Part shown: positions 9,174 to 16,280 of the stretch, one piece after another
Position numbering within the stretch: the first letter of the stretch is position 1
Layout of the letters: every line of letters begins with the position of its first letter
Assembly: GCF_010500845.1 (NCBI RefSeq)
Contig: NZ_JAAAMI010000005.1
Span: forward strand, 282,113 to 346,112
Length of the DNA stretch: 64,000 nt
DNA from: Flagellimonas sediminis
GTDB lineage: Bacteria; Bacteroidota; Bacteroidia; Flavobacteriales; Flavobacteriaceae
Reading direction: 5' to 3'
The notes under the pieces: model-generated
Database searches by the model: none
The model's input: the letters and a program-made list of their open reading frames with translations, nothing else
What the model was told of the DNA's origin: nothing
Program-made: the position numbers and the translations under genes

Positions 9174-11252
9174 TTAGGTGTTCAACACTTCTTTGCGTTC
9201 CGCAGCGTCCGAATTGATATAAACAGCCGGAATGGTCAACGTAATGGTGGTACCGATCCCCTTTTTACTATCAATATCCAGTGCTGCATGTATTTTTTTA
9301 GCCCGTGAAATGATGTTTCGCAAACCTATTCCACGTTTTCCCTTGTTCATATCAAAACCAACACCATCATCGGTGACGGTCAATTTCAATTTGTTTCCAT
9401 AGGATTCAAAGGAAATATCCACATGTTTACTTTTGGCATGCTTCACGCAATTTTTAAGTGCTTCTTGCACAATCCGGTAGGCATTGATTTTGATGTCGCC
9501 CAACAAATTATCCCAATTGACCTTATTGTCAAAAGTAAAAGAACATGATATACCGGAAGAACTTTGAATCCCTTCTATCAGGTCTTCCAACGATACGATA
9601 AAATTATGAAATTTTTCATAAGAGGCGTTGTTGAGCTCATGGGAAATAGTCCTGATTTCTTCCTCTACGTCCCTTAATTTTTCAATGAGTTCAGCACGAT
9701 GTGCTACCGATGCTTGGTCTTCTCGTTCATTCAAACCGCTTAAAATAAGTCGAATACCGAGCATTTCGCCCAAAATGCCATCATGGAGTTCTTCTGAAAT
9801 CTGTTTTTGTTCCAATTGTTTCCCTTCCTCGAACTTCCCTTGTTGGGAAAGCATGAGGTTATATATCTCTTGATTGCTCTCCTGTTGTTTTTGACGGAAT
9901 TTGAGTCGGTTATTGTTGATGTAGAGGGTTACGATGATCAAAAATGCCGAGCCAAACAGTATAAGGGCAAGCGCTGCCCCTACCCAAACTTGTTTTTCTT
10001 GGGTCAGGATTTCGTTTTTCTCTATAATTTCATCGGTTTCCAAACGTATGCGGGCAAATTTGTCCCTTTTGGTGCGTTCCTCTTCTTGAACAGCTTCGTT
10101 AAGTTTGGAATATTCCTCAAAATAAGACTTAGCATTGGCGGTATCCAATTGCCCTAACAATTGTAGCGTTTCAAGAGATCGGTCATTGTTAAAAGTTTCC
10201 TTGGCTACCTCATAGGCTTCCTTGGCAAGCAGAATGGCTTGGGATGTGTCTCCTTTTGCCGCCAAAAGTTCGGCGTAATATTGTTTGGGACGAGCCATCT
10301 CGTATAGTTGTCCATTATTATTGTTGATAGCTATAGCCTCTTTCAATAGGCCCTCCACCGAATCATAATTTTCATTGGACTTGAACATGGAATAGGCCAA
10401 TCCCGATATGGATTTAGTATATAATTCGGGATCTTCTTTCTTAAAATCAGGATCATCCAAAAGCTCTCGGTATGATTCCTTGGCTTTGCGATAATCCCCC
10501 ATGCTTAAGAATGCATTGGCTATATTGTTTTGGTTATACCATAACGGTTTCTTTTTACTAGAAGATTTCGGTAGATAATCACTTGCTTTCCTATAGTATT
10601 CCAAAGAGCTTTTACTGTCATTCATGCCATTGGCAATAACCCCCAAAACATTGTAACAATTATGAATCCTGCTACCATCACCAAGTTCATCGAAAATTTT
10701 AAGGGCAGAGGTAATACTAATTTCGGCTCCCAAATAATCCTTATAGGAATCTTGTACCCTTCCCATACTATAAAGTATCCTTGCGCGGAGAGACTTAGAG
10801 GTCGAATCGTTAGGCATTTTTTCAAAACTGCTCAATGCTTTTTTGTAGTGATAAAAAGAACTGTCCAATACCCCATAGGATTGTAGAAAATCACCAAGAT
10901 CCCAATGGGAATATCCCAACTGTTCAAATAAATTTGCCTTTGCAGCTAAATTGAATACTTGCGTATTAGTTCTCCGGAACTCCAATGAATCATTTAAGTT
11001 TTTGTAAGCCAAAGAAATATTGGAAAGCTGTTCAATGATAAGGGTATCGTTTTTTAAGTCCAAAACTTTTTCTAGGGCATCTCCTAAGTATTGTTCACGA
11101 TCCGAAGAAGGTAGTTCTTTTGCTGTTTGGGCAATCTTTATCCAGCTTTTGATGGAGTCCAATTGAGAGTCGGACACAGTGGCACCTTTCGGTTCGGAAT
11201 GACTGCATCCGAAACAAAAAAGTAAAAACACTATGTAGGTCTTAATTTTCAA
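9174..11252 (-). CDS. TPR-containing sensor histidine kinase (HisKA_3 family), lipobox-bearing
   Basis: This 692-residue kinase starts at a TTG, since an in-frame stop lies three codons upstream. It has a signal sequence with a lipobox-like end (LLFCFGCSH), a TPR sensor region (about 60-370), a coiled coil, one membrane helix (VWVGAALALILFGSAFLI, near 430), then a HisKA_3 dimerisation domain with phosphoacceptor motif EELHDGILGEM and a HATPase_c domain (TVTDDGVGFDM; GIGLRNI). The sensor part therefore sits outside the inner membrane, unusual in possibly also being lipidated. It pairs with the LuxR-type regulator 22 nt downstream. A terminator separates it from the small genes upstream. Confidence 0.9.
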   Translation of the reverse strand: MKIKTYIVFLLFCFGCSHSEPKGATVSDSQLDSIKSWIKIAQTAKELPSSDREQYLGDALEKVLDLKNDTLIIEQLSNISLAYKNLNDSLEFRRTNTQVFNLAAKANLFEQLGYSHWDLGDFLQSYGVLDSSFYHYKKALSSFEKMPNDSTSKSLRARILYSMGRVQDSYKDYLGAEISITSALKIFDELGDGSRIHNCYNVLGVIANGMNDSKSSLEYYRKASDYLPKSSSKKKPLWYNQNNIANAFLSMGDYRKAKESYRELLDDPDFKKEDPELYTKSISGLAYSMFKSNENYDSVEGLLKEAIAINNNNGQLYEMARPKQYYAELLAAKGDTSQAILLAKEAYEVAKETFNNDRSLETLQLLGQLDTANAKSYFEEYSKLNEAVQEEERTKRDKFARIRLETDEIIEKNEILTQEKQVWVGAALALILFGSAFLIIVTLYINNNRLKFRQKQQESNQEIYNLMLSQQGKFEEGKQLEQKQISEELHDGILGEMLGIRLILSGLNEREDQASVAHRAELIEKLRDVEEEIRTISHELNNASYEKFHNFIVSLEDLIEGIQSSSGISCSFTFDNKVNWDNLLGDIKINAYRIVQEALKNCVKHAKSKHVDISFESYGNKLKLTVTDDGVGFDMNKGKRGIGLRNIISRAKKIHAALDIDSKKGIGTTITLTIPAVYINSDAAERKEVLNT

Positions 11253-11283
11253 AAGTATAAGTCATTATTGTATCCAAAGTAAT

Positions 11284-11314
11284 AAAAAAGCCCCAAACTG
11301 AAATGTCTGGGGCT
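11284..11314 (-). terminator. Terminator between the small peptide gene and the TPR kinase gene
   Basis: On the minus strand AGCCCCA pairs with TGGGGCT, extended by GAC/GTT, with an ATTTCA loop and a following TTTTTTATT. It lies 22 nt after the stop of the 68-residue ORF and 32 nt before the kinase start, so the kinase is reached by read-through or a very short private promoter. Confidence 0.75.
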
Positions 11315-11335
11315 GTATCTTAATCTATTTGAATG

Positions 11336-11542
11336 CTACAGATTGCGGTTGTCATTGGTACTTTGTTCCAATCTTTTCATGCGAGTATTCTGAATACCAA
11401 CGTTTACTTTAAATGTATATGAAGATAGGGTGTTGATGCTCAATCTGTTATTTTCTATCGTTCTTGAAGACCTGTCCCTGTCATGAACAAGAAATACACA
11501 TAAAAAGGCAATCAATAAAACTGGTCTCAATATAACGCTCAT
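11336..11542 (-). CDS. Small membrane or exported peptide, 68 aa
   Basis: The ORF starts at ATG 11542 and encodes one N-terminal hydrophobic segment (RPVLLIAFLCVFLV) followed by a polar 45-residue tail rich in Asn, Ser and Arg. No family recognised. It sits between a 56-residue lipoprotein gene and the TPR kinase gene on the same strand, and ends just before a strong terminator, which supports it being the last gene of a short transcript. It could be an exported peptide or a small membrane modulator of the kinase; both are inference. Confidence 0.5.
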   Translation of the reverse strand: MSVILRPVLLIAFLCVFLVHDRDRSSRTIENNRLSINTLSSYTFKVNVGIQNTRMKRLEQSTNDNRNL

Positions 11543-11575
11543 TTTGAAGTGGTCTGGTTAATTTAATAAAGACAA

Positions 11576-11746
11576 TTATCCGTTACCACGGCCATCATTA
11601 ATCGTTCCATCTCCATCCGTAGCACTTTGATCCACTTTTAATTGTTTAAAGGTTGCTTCGGTGTCCTGTACATCGGTATCGGCTTCGCAAGAATAAAATC
11701 CAACGGTCAATAATGCGATTGCCAAAATACTTACTACTTTTCTCAT
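11576..11746 (-). CDS. Small lipoprotein, 56 aa
   Basis: From ATG 11746 the frame encodes 56 residues: a lysine/arginine N-terminus, a hydrophobic core and a clear lipobox ending GFYSC, so a mature lipopeptide of only about 37 residues. The mature part is acidic (EADTDVQDTE) and ends in a Gly/Asp/Asn-rich tail (DGDGTINDGRGNG). Very short lipoproteins of this style next to LytTR regulators or TPR kinases appear to recur in Flavobacteriia, as far as I recall. The gene follows the LytTR regulator (gap 140 nt with a tandem-repeat array) and precedes the 68-residue peptide gene. Confidence 0.65.
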   Translation of the reverse strand: MRKVVSILAIALLTVGFYSCEADTDVQDTEATFKQLKVDQSATDGDGTINDGRGNG

Positions 11747-11845
11747 AATGTTAGGTTTTAGGGGGTGTTAAAATTGGTTTATTGGACTAAGATATAGAGG
11801 CTTCAAAGGCATATTGTACCAACCAACATGAGTTTAGTATAGCAT

Positions 11846-11889
11846 GGAATTCTGATAGGATTTGGCAGGATTCTGCTAGAATTCTGCTA
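11846..11889. repeat. Four tandem ~11-bp repeats between LytTR gene and small lipoprotein gene
   Basis: Four consecutive units read GGAATTCTGATA, GGATTTGGCA, GGATTCTGCTA and GAATTCTGCTA. Their 10-12 bp period is close to one helical turn, so the units face the same side of the DNA. The array runs into the LytTR stop codon and lies 100-140 bp upstream of the small lipoprotein ATG, a natural place for an operator. Confidence 0.7.
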
Positions 11890-12621
11890 ATTGAGTGCCT
11901 TTACCGCTGTTTTGGAGAGAATTTCCTTTAACGCATCAATTTTATCCTTGTACGTTTTGGAAAACGGTAGTTCTTCTTCGCGGTCATGGCTCAAGGTGCA
12001 GATAGATTTGCCATAGTTGATGCGCGAAACATAGCGACTGTTCAAAATATAGCTTTGGTGGATTCTGATGAATCCCTCAGGAAGCTTGTCCTCGAACGAT
12101 TTTAAAGTCTTGAAAGCACTGATTACGTTCCCGTCCCTCATATAAAAGTCCGTAGTGTTGTTGTCGGATTTTAGATAAAGGATGTTCTTGGTGTCCAAAT
12201 ACCTGTAGTCATTATAGGATTTTAGGCAGATAGTGGAGGGGATATCCTGTTTTGGATGAAGTTTTCTTAGACGTAAAATGGTCTTTCTTACATCAAACTC
12301 ATTGTGCGGAAGGATCCAATAATCAAAGAACCCGCTTTTAATGGCGTTGTATGCATAGTTTTTAGAAGTGGCATACCCGATTATAATAGGCAGGGTTGGC
12401 ATGTACTGGTTCAACTCGGTAACCATCTGAAAATATTCCATCCCTTCCTCACCTAAATTAATAAGTACTACGTCCGGGGAGTGTTTTAATATGGTATTCA
12501 GGCCTTCCGATGCACTGGTGGCTACCCCTGAACAGGTCAAATCTTCGTACTCCTCCAAATAGAGCTGTAATTGTAGCTTGGAGGCAGCGTTCGAATCAAT
12601 GATGTTATAGGTATATTCCAT
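11887..12621 (-). CDS. LytTR-family DNA-binding regulator with degenerate receiver
   Basis: The 244-residue protein has an N-terminal receiver-like domain and a C-terminal LytTR domain (about 140-235; segments FIRIHQSYILNSRYVSRI and LPFSKTYKDKI). The receiver has Asn55 where the phosphoacceptor Asp should be (VVLINLGEE), and the conserved Lys is replaced (DYWILPHN instead of a KP motif), so it probably does not work by phosphorylation. The frame extends two codons to a TTG, but ATG 12621 gives the natural start. It heads a same-strand cluster: small lipoprotein, small peptide, TPR kinase, LuxR regulator. Confidence 0.88.
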   Translation of the reverse strand: MEYTYNIIDSNAASKLQLQLYLEEYEDLTCSGVATSASEGLNTILKHSPDVVLINLGEEGMEYFQMVTELNQYMPTLPIIIGYATSKNYAYNAIKSGFFDYWILPHNEFDVRKTILRLRKLHPKQDIPSTICLKSYNDYRYLDTKNILYLKSDNNTTDFYMRDGNVISAFKTLKSFEDKLPEGFIRIHQSYILNSRYVSRINYGKSICTLSHDREEELPFSKTYKDKIDALKEILSKTAVKALN

Positions 12622-13068
12622 GCGCAAAATGCTGATTGCAAGTTACTAACGGCCATAAAATTCCCATTGCAGTTTTTCCTTAAAAAAACTATGGGTTTCA
12701 TTCCAAATTGGTTGATTTTCCTACAGTTTTTCTTAAAATTTTGTTAACGCCCAAATAATGATAACATAAAGGGCGGTTTACAACAAGTCAATTTTCAGGG
12801 ACATTTAATTGAAGGGTCAACACTTCAATAGCGTGGAAATTTGGCTGGATAATACCGGGTCGTGTAGAGATTTCTCATAAGTTCCGTTGGTTTTTTGGGT
12901 TGGTTGTTATTTTGGTTACCTACGAGTTTACGATTTGAGAGAGTATTTTCCTAATTTTTGAAACCTTAATGCCCTTCTGAATCCATGAAATTCGATGAAC
13001 TACACAAATAGGTAGGAACTACCCCAAAAAAATGATTGGATCATGAGGCAAACGCGGTAGGTTGCATT
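12622..13068. other. Intergenic region, no gene seen
   Basis: 447 bp, AT-rich, between the LytTR gene start and the thioesterase stop codon. It should hold the LytTR promoter, but no clean TAnnTTTG box stands out. No RNA gene, repeat or convincing ORF was seen. Confidence 0.5.
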
Positions 13069-13458
13069 TCAGATAAAAAGGGATTTAACGACCTCGGGCA
13101 CCCGTTTGGGCCTAAAGGTTCCTGCATCCAAAAGGCACCATTCGGTAATGCTCTTTACCAAAAGTTCATTGGTGTCTTTTTTCATGATTTCTACTATTCG
13201 GGTCGAAATTGGTCCTTGGTTGGTTTCAATGTAGGTGTTGATCAAGATGGCATCTCCCAAAAGGGCGGATTTATGGTAAGAGATGTTATGGTTACGAACC
13301 ACCCAGATCAGATCCTTTCTTATGTCCTTTGTGGTCACTTTTTCCCAATGTTTTTTGGAAACGGCCTGGACCCACTCCACGTATCTTACATTGTTCACGT
13401 GGTTCAAGTCATCCAGATCATCTAGTTCCACCTCAAAGACTTCGGAATAGACCCTCAT
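13069..13458 (-). CDS. Acyl-CoA thioesterase, hot-dog fold (4HBT/YbgC-like)
   Basis: The 129-residue protein fits the 4-hydroxybenzoyl-CoA thioesterase family; the segment LNHVNNVRYVEWVQ near residue 18 corresponds to the HVNN active-site motif of YbgC/FadM-like enzymes, which hydrolyse acyl-CoA thioesters. ATG 13458 is chosen over a TTG one codon earlier because it overlaps the stop of the preceding glutaminyl cyclase gene as TGATG, indicating translational coupling. The natural acyl substrate is unknown. Confidence 0.85.
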   Translation of the reverse strand: MRVYSEVFEVELDDLDDLNHVNNVRYVEWVQAVSKKHWEKVTTKDIRKDLIWVVRNHNISYHKSALLGDAILINTYIETNQGPISTRIVEIMKKDTNELLVKSITEWCLLDAGTFRPKRVPEVVKSLFI

Positions 13459-14522
13459 CAATTCTTTTTAAGGATTTGTACCTCGAACAATTTGTCCCAG
13501 TTCTTACCCGTAACAAAAAAGGTCTTTCTAACAGGGTGATAGGCTACACCGTTCAAAACAGAATTGGTATCGTCCCATTCGGTACCCTTTTTCACCTGAC
13601 TTTTTAGGCCACCAAAATTGATGACTCCCTCAATGGCACCTGAAGTGGCATCAATGATCATCATACTTTCCTTTTGGTATACATTGGCATATAGTTTTCC
13701 ATCCACATATTCCAGTTCATTGGCCATATTGAAGATAGACTTGTTGGTCACGGTTTCCACATGGCCTGTTTCTTCCAAGGTTTCGGGGTCAAGGAACCAG
13801 ATCTTTTCAGTACCATCGCTCTTGAATATTTTTTTACCATCGTTGCATAGTCCCCAGCCTTCCCTGCTTTTACCATAGGTAAAGCTTTTGATCTTTTCAA
13901 GGTTGGTGGCATCGTATACAAAGCCCATTCCACTTTGCCAGGTAAGTTGGTAGAGTTTGTTGTTCATCAAGGTAATGCCCTCTCCAAAAAGGGAATTGTC
14001 CAAATCAATTTTTTGAAGTACTTCCCCGGTTTCAAAATTCACCTTTCTTACTGTTGACGCACCTCGTTTGCCGGTACTTTCATAGAGCATACCATTATGA
14101 AATTCCAAGCCTTGGGTGTAGGCTTTGGTGTCGTGTGGATAAGTTTTGATGATTTCATAGGTATACACTTCTGGGGCAGAAGCGGCCAAAAGCCTCAAAT
14201 CCTCTTCAACTTCCACGGATTGGCCATCCAAATCAAATTTGGCGATCAATTTTTTGTTGCCCAAAGTGGGAAGATCCAAAGTGATTTTTCCATTTTCAAC
14301 AGGTAGTTCCTGTCCATCCATATAATAGTGAAGGTTGGAAATTTCGAGTTCCTTCTTGTTCTTCAAAGCAACCCCAACCTGGTCATTCTGTTGCAAAGTT
14401 TTGTTTTCCAGCTGAATGGAAAAGAGTTTGGAAGGGTCCGAATCACCTCCACAGGCCAAAAAGAAGAGAAGGATCCCCGTTAAAGAAAAAAGTTTCACCA
14501 TGGTCTTAATTTCATGTTTCAT
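13458..14522 (-). CDS. Glutaminyl-peptide cyclotransferase, lipoprotein
   Basis: The mature region is a beta-propeller of the plant/bacterial glutaminyl cyclase family (motifs YPHDTKAYTQGLEF, LYESTGKRG, FGEGIT, LTWQ, GWGL, ANVYQ), which converts N-terminal Gln to pyroglutamate on exported proteins. A lipoprotein signal ends FFLACGG. The open frame extends 44 codons further into the SRP RNA locus, but ATG 14522 (or 14501, MVKLF) gives a normal signal peptide, so the long form is rejected. An extra Ig-like domain (about 30-130) precedes the propeller. Stop overlaps the thioesterase start. Confidence 0.9.
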   Translation of the reverse strand: MKHEIKTMVKLFSLTGILLFFLACGGDSDPSKLFSIQLENKTLQQNDQVGVALKNKKELEISNLHYYMDGQELPVENGKITLDLPTLGNKKLIAKFDLDGQSVEVEEDLRLLAASAPEVYTYEIIKTYPHDTKAYTQGLEFHNGMLYESTGKRGASTVRKVNFETGEVLQKIDLDNSLFGEGITLMNNKLYQLTWQSGMGFVYDATNLEKIKSFTYGKSREGWGLCNDGKKIFKSDGTEKIWFLDPETLEETGHVETVTNKSIFNMANELEYVDGKLYANVYQKESMMIIDATSGAIEGVINFGGLKSQVKKGTEWDDTNSVLNGVAYHPVRKTFFVTGKNWDKLFEVQILKKN

Positions 14523-14564
14523 GCTATCTGTTCCTAGAACTTCGAAATTAAGAATGAATTGGGA

Positions 14565-14594
14565 TTGCGACAAATTTAAAAGGTCGTATATTTG
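14565..14594 (+). promoter_or_regulatory. Promoter of the SRP RNA gene
   Basis: TTG at 14565-14567, a 19-nt spacer and TATATTTG at 14587-14594 match the Bacteroidota consensus perfectly. The RNA 5' end is expected about 6 nt downstream. Confidence 0.75.
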
Positions 14595-14599
14595 CACTC

Positions 14600-14693
14600 G
14601 GCAAGTCCTACACGACCAGCTCCTGTAGAATCCCCCAGGGTGGGAACGCAGCAAGGGTATATGGTTGTAGCGGTGCGATGTAGGTAGCTTGCC
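14600..14693 (+). ncRNA. ffs: Signal recognition particle RNA, small bacterial type (4.5S)
   Basis: About 94 nt folding as one long hairpin: the ends GGCAAG and CTTGCC pair, as do TCCTACA and TGTAGG. The apical part carries CCCCAGGGTGGGAACGCAGC, the conserved SRP Alu-less core with the GGAA-type tetraloop and symmetric loop that bind Ffh. A perfect promoter lies just upstream and the closing stem is followed by GTTTTTTG, so it is its own terminator. Confidence 0.92.
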
Positions 14694-14721
14694 GTTTTTT
14701 GTTTCCAGAATTTAAGCAATC

Positions 14722-15531
14722 ATGGAAAATAAAGTTGTACTGATTACAGGAGGTTCGTCCGGCATCGGAAAATCGATCGGAACCTTTTTATCAGCCAAGG
14801 GATGCAAAGTGTATGGTACTGCCCGTAATCCCCAAAACTACCCCGATTTTGATACCTTTGAGTTGGTCCAGTTGGATGTAAAGGATACGGAAAGTGTTAA
14901 AAATGCCGTCAAACAGGTCATTGCCAAAGCAGGCCGATTGGATGTGTTGATCAACAACGCAGGGATGGGTATTACAGGTCCCATTGAAGAAACTCCGCAT
15001 GAGGAGATCCTGAACGTTTTCGATACCAATTTTCACGGTCCCGTGCACATGATGAAGGCCGTATTGCCTCAAATGCGCAAGCAGGGTGGGGGCACCATCA
15101 TCAACATTACATCCATTGCGGGATATATGGGCTTACCTTATCGAGGGTTCTATTCAGCCACTAAAGGCGCCTTGGGATTGATTACCGAAGCGTTGCGTAT
15201 GGAAGTGAAGGATTTTGACGTGACGGTCACCAATATTGCCCCAGGTGATTTTGCCACGAATATTGCGGCGGGAAGGTACCATGCTCCCGTTTTAGACGGT
15301 TCGGCCTACGAGGATAAATATGCCCAGACCATTAATGCCATCAATGATGATGTGGACAGTGCCGGTGATCCCATTCAAGTGGCAAAAGCAGTATACAAGA
15401 TCATGCAGCAAAAAAAGCCCAAAGTACACAACCCCGTTGGGGCGTTCATGCAAAAGTTTTCCTTGAGACTAAAAAGTCTTTTGCCCGACAAAGTCTACGA
15501 AAAACTATTGATCAACCATTATAAGTTGTAG
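14722..15531 (+). CDS. SDR-family short-chain dehydrogenase/reductase
   Basis: This 269-residue classical SDR has TGGSSGIGKSIG for the cofactor at residue 8, NNAG near 81, a catalytic Ser in the ITSIAGYMG segment and the YxxxK motif (YSATKGAL) near 149. It oxidises or reduces an alcohol/ketone with NAD(P); the substrate is not predictable. It starts 28 nt after the SRP RNA terminator and is followed after 38 nt by fructose-6-phosphate aldolase, possibly as an operon. Confidence 0.93.
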   Translation: MENKVVLITGGSSGIGKSIGTFLSAKGCKVYGTARNPQNYPDFDTFELVQLDVKDTESVKNAVKQVIAKAGRLDVLINNAGMGITGPIEETPHEEILNVFDTNFHGPVHMMKAVLPQMRKQGGGTIINITSIAGYMGLPYRGFYSATKGALGLITEALRMEVKDFDVTVTNIAPGDFATNIAAGRYHAPVLDGSAYEDKYAQTINAINDDVDSAGDPIQVAKAVYKIMQQKKPKVHNPVGAFMQKFSLRLKSLLPDKVYEKLLINHYKL

Positions 15532-15569
15532 TTTTATAACCCTTAAAAACAAATCATAAACAGTCACCA

Positions 15570-16226
15570 ATGAAATTTTTTATTGATACCGCCAATCTTG
15601 ACCAAATTAAGGAAGCCCAAGCATTGGGCGTACTTGACGGGGTAACTACCAATCCATCCCTAATGGCCAAGGAAGGCATTACAGGAAAGGACAATATCCT
15701 CAAGCATTATGTGAATATCTGCAATATTGTGGAAGGGGATGTTTCCGCTGAAGTGGTCGCCACGGATTTAGATGGTATGATCAGGGAAGGAGAGGAGCTT
15801 GCCGATCTTCATGAACAGATTGTAGTAAAGATCCCGATGATTAAAGATGGGGTAAAAGCCCTTAAATACTTTTCGGATAAAGGAATCCGTACCAATTGCA
15901 CCTTGGTGTTCTCTGCAGGTCAGGCATTATTGGCAGCCAAGGCAGGAGCCACGTATGTTTCACCATTTTTGGGAAGGTTGGATGATATTTCTACCGACGG
16001 TCTTAACTTGATATCCGAAATCCGTTTGATCTATGACAATTACGATTTTGAGACCCAGATTTTGGCTGCATCCATCCGCCACACCATGCACGTGATCGAT
16101 TGTGCCAAGATTGGTGCCGATGTCATGACCGGACCTTTGTCATCCATAGAAGGTTTGTTGAAGCACCCTCTTACCGATATCGGATTACAACAATTCCTTG
16201 CTGATTATAGAAAAGGAAATTCCTAA
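15570..16226 (+). CDS. fsa: Fructose-6-phosphate aldolase / small transaldolase
   Basis: The 218-residue protein starts [10 protein letters not shown] and has GVTTNPSL near residue 25 and the Schiff-base lysine in VVKIPM near 85, as in the MipB/TalC small transaldolase family. It cleaves fructose 6-phosphate to dihydroxyacetone and glyceraldehyde 3-phosphate or acts as a transaldolase; the two activities cannot be told apart by eye. A terminator follows the stop. Confidence 0.92.
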   Translation: MKFFIDTANLDQIKEAQALGVLDGVTTNPSLMAKEGITGKDNILKHYVNICNIVEGDVSAEVVATDLDGMIREGEELADLHEQIVVKIPMIKDGVKALKYFSDKGIRTNCTLVFSAGQALLAAKAGATYVSPFLGRLDDISTDGLNLISEIRLIYDNYDFETQILAASIRHTMHVIDCAKIGADVMTGPLSSIEGLLKHPLTDIGLQQFLADYRKGNS

Positions 16227-16251
16227 ATAATTAGGATCAAAACAAAAAATA

Positions 16252-16278
16252 AAGGCCCTGAATATTCGGGGCTTTTTT
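16252..16278. terminator. Terminator between fsa and a convergent lipoprotein gene
   Basis: An AAGGCCC...GGGGCTTTTTT hairpin built round the palindrome GAATATTC, with a T-run on the plus strand and an A-rich left flank, lies between convergent stops at 16226 and 16281. Confidence 0.7.
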
Positions 16279-16280
16279 AT

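Noticed and set aside
12622..13068. Possible small RNA or tRNA in the 447-bp gap
   Set aside because: No cloverleaf, terminator hairpin or promoter pair was found.
14523..14654. N-terminal extension of the glutaminyl cyclase frame
   Set aside because: It runs antisense through the SRP RNA core and removes the normal signal peptide start; ATG 14522 or 14501 fits a lipoprotein.
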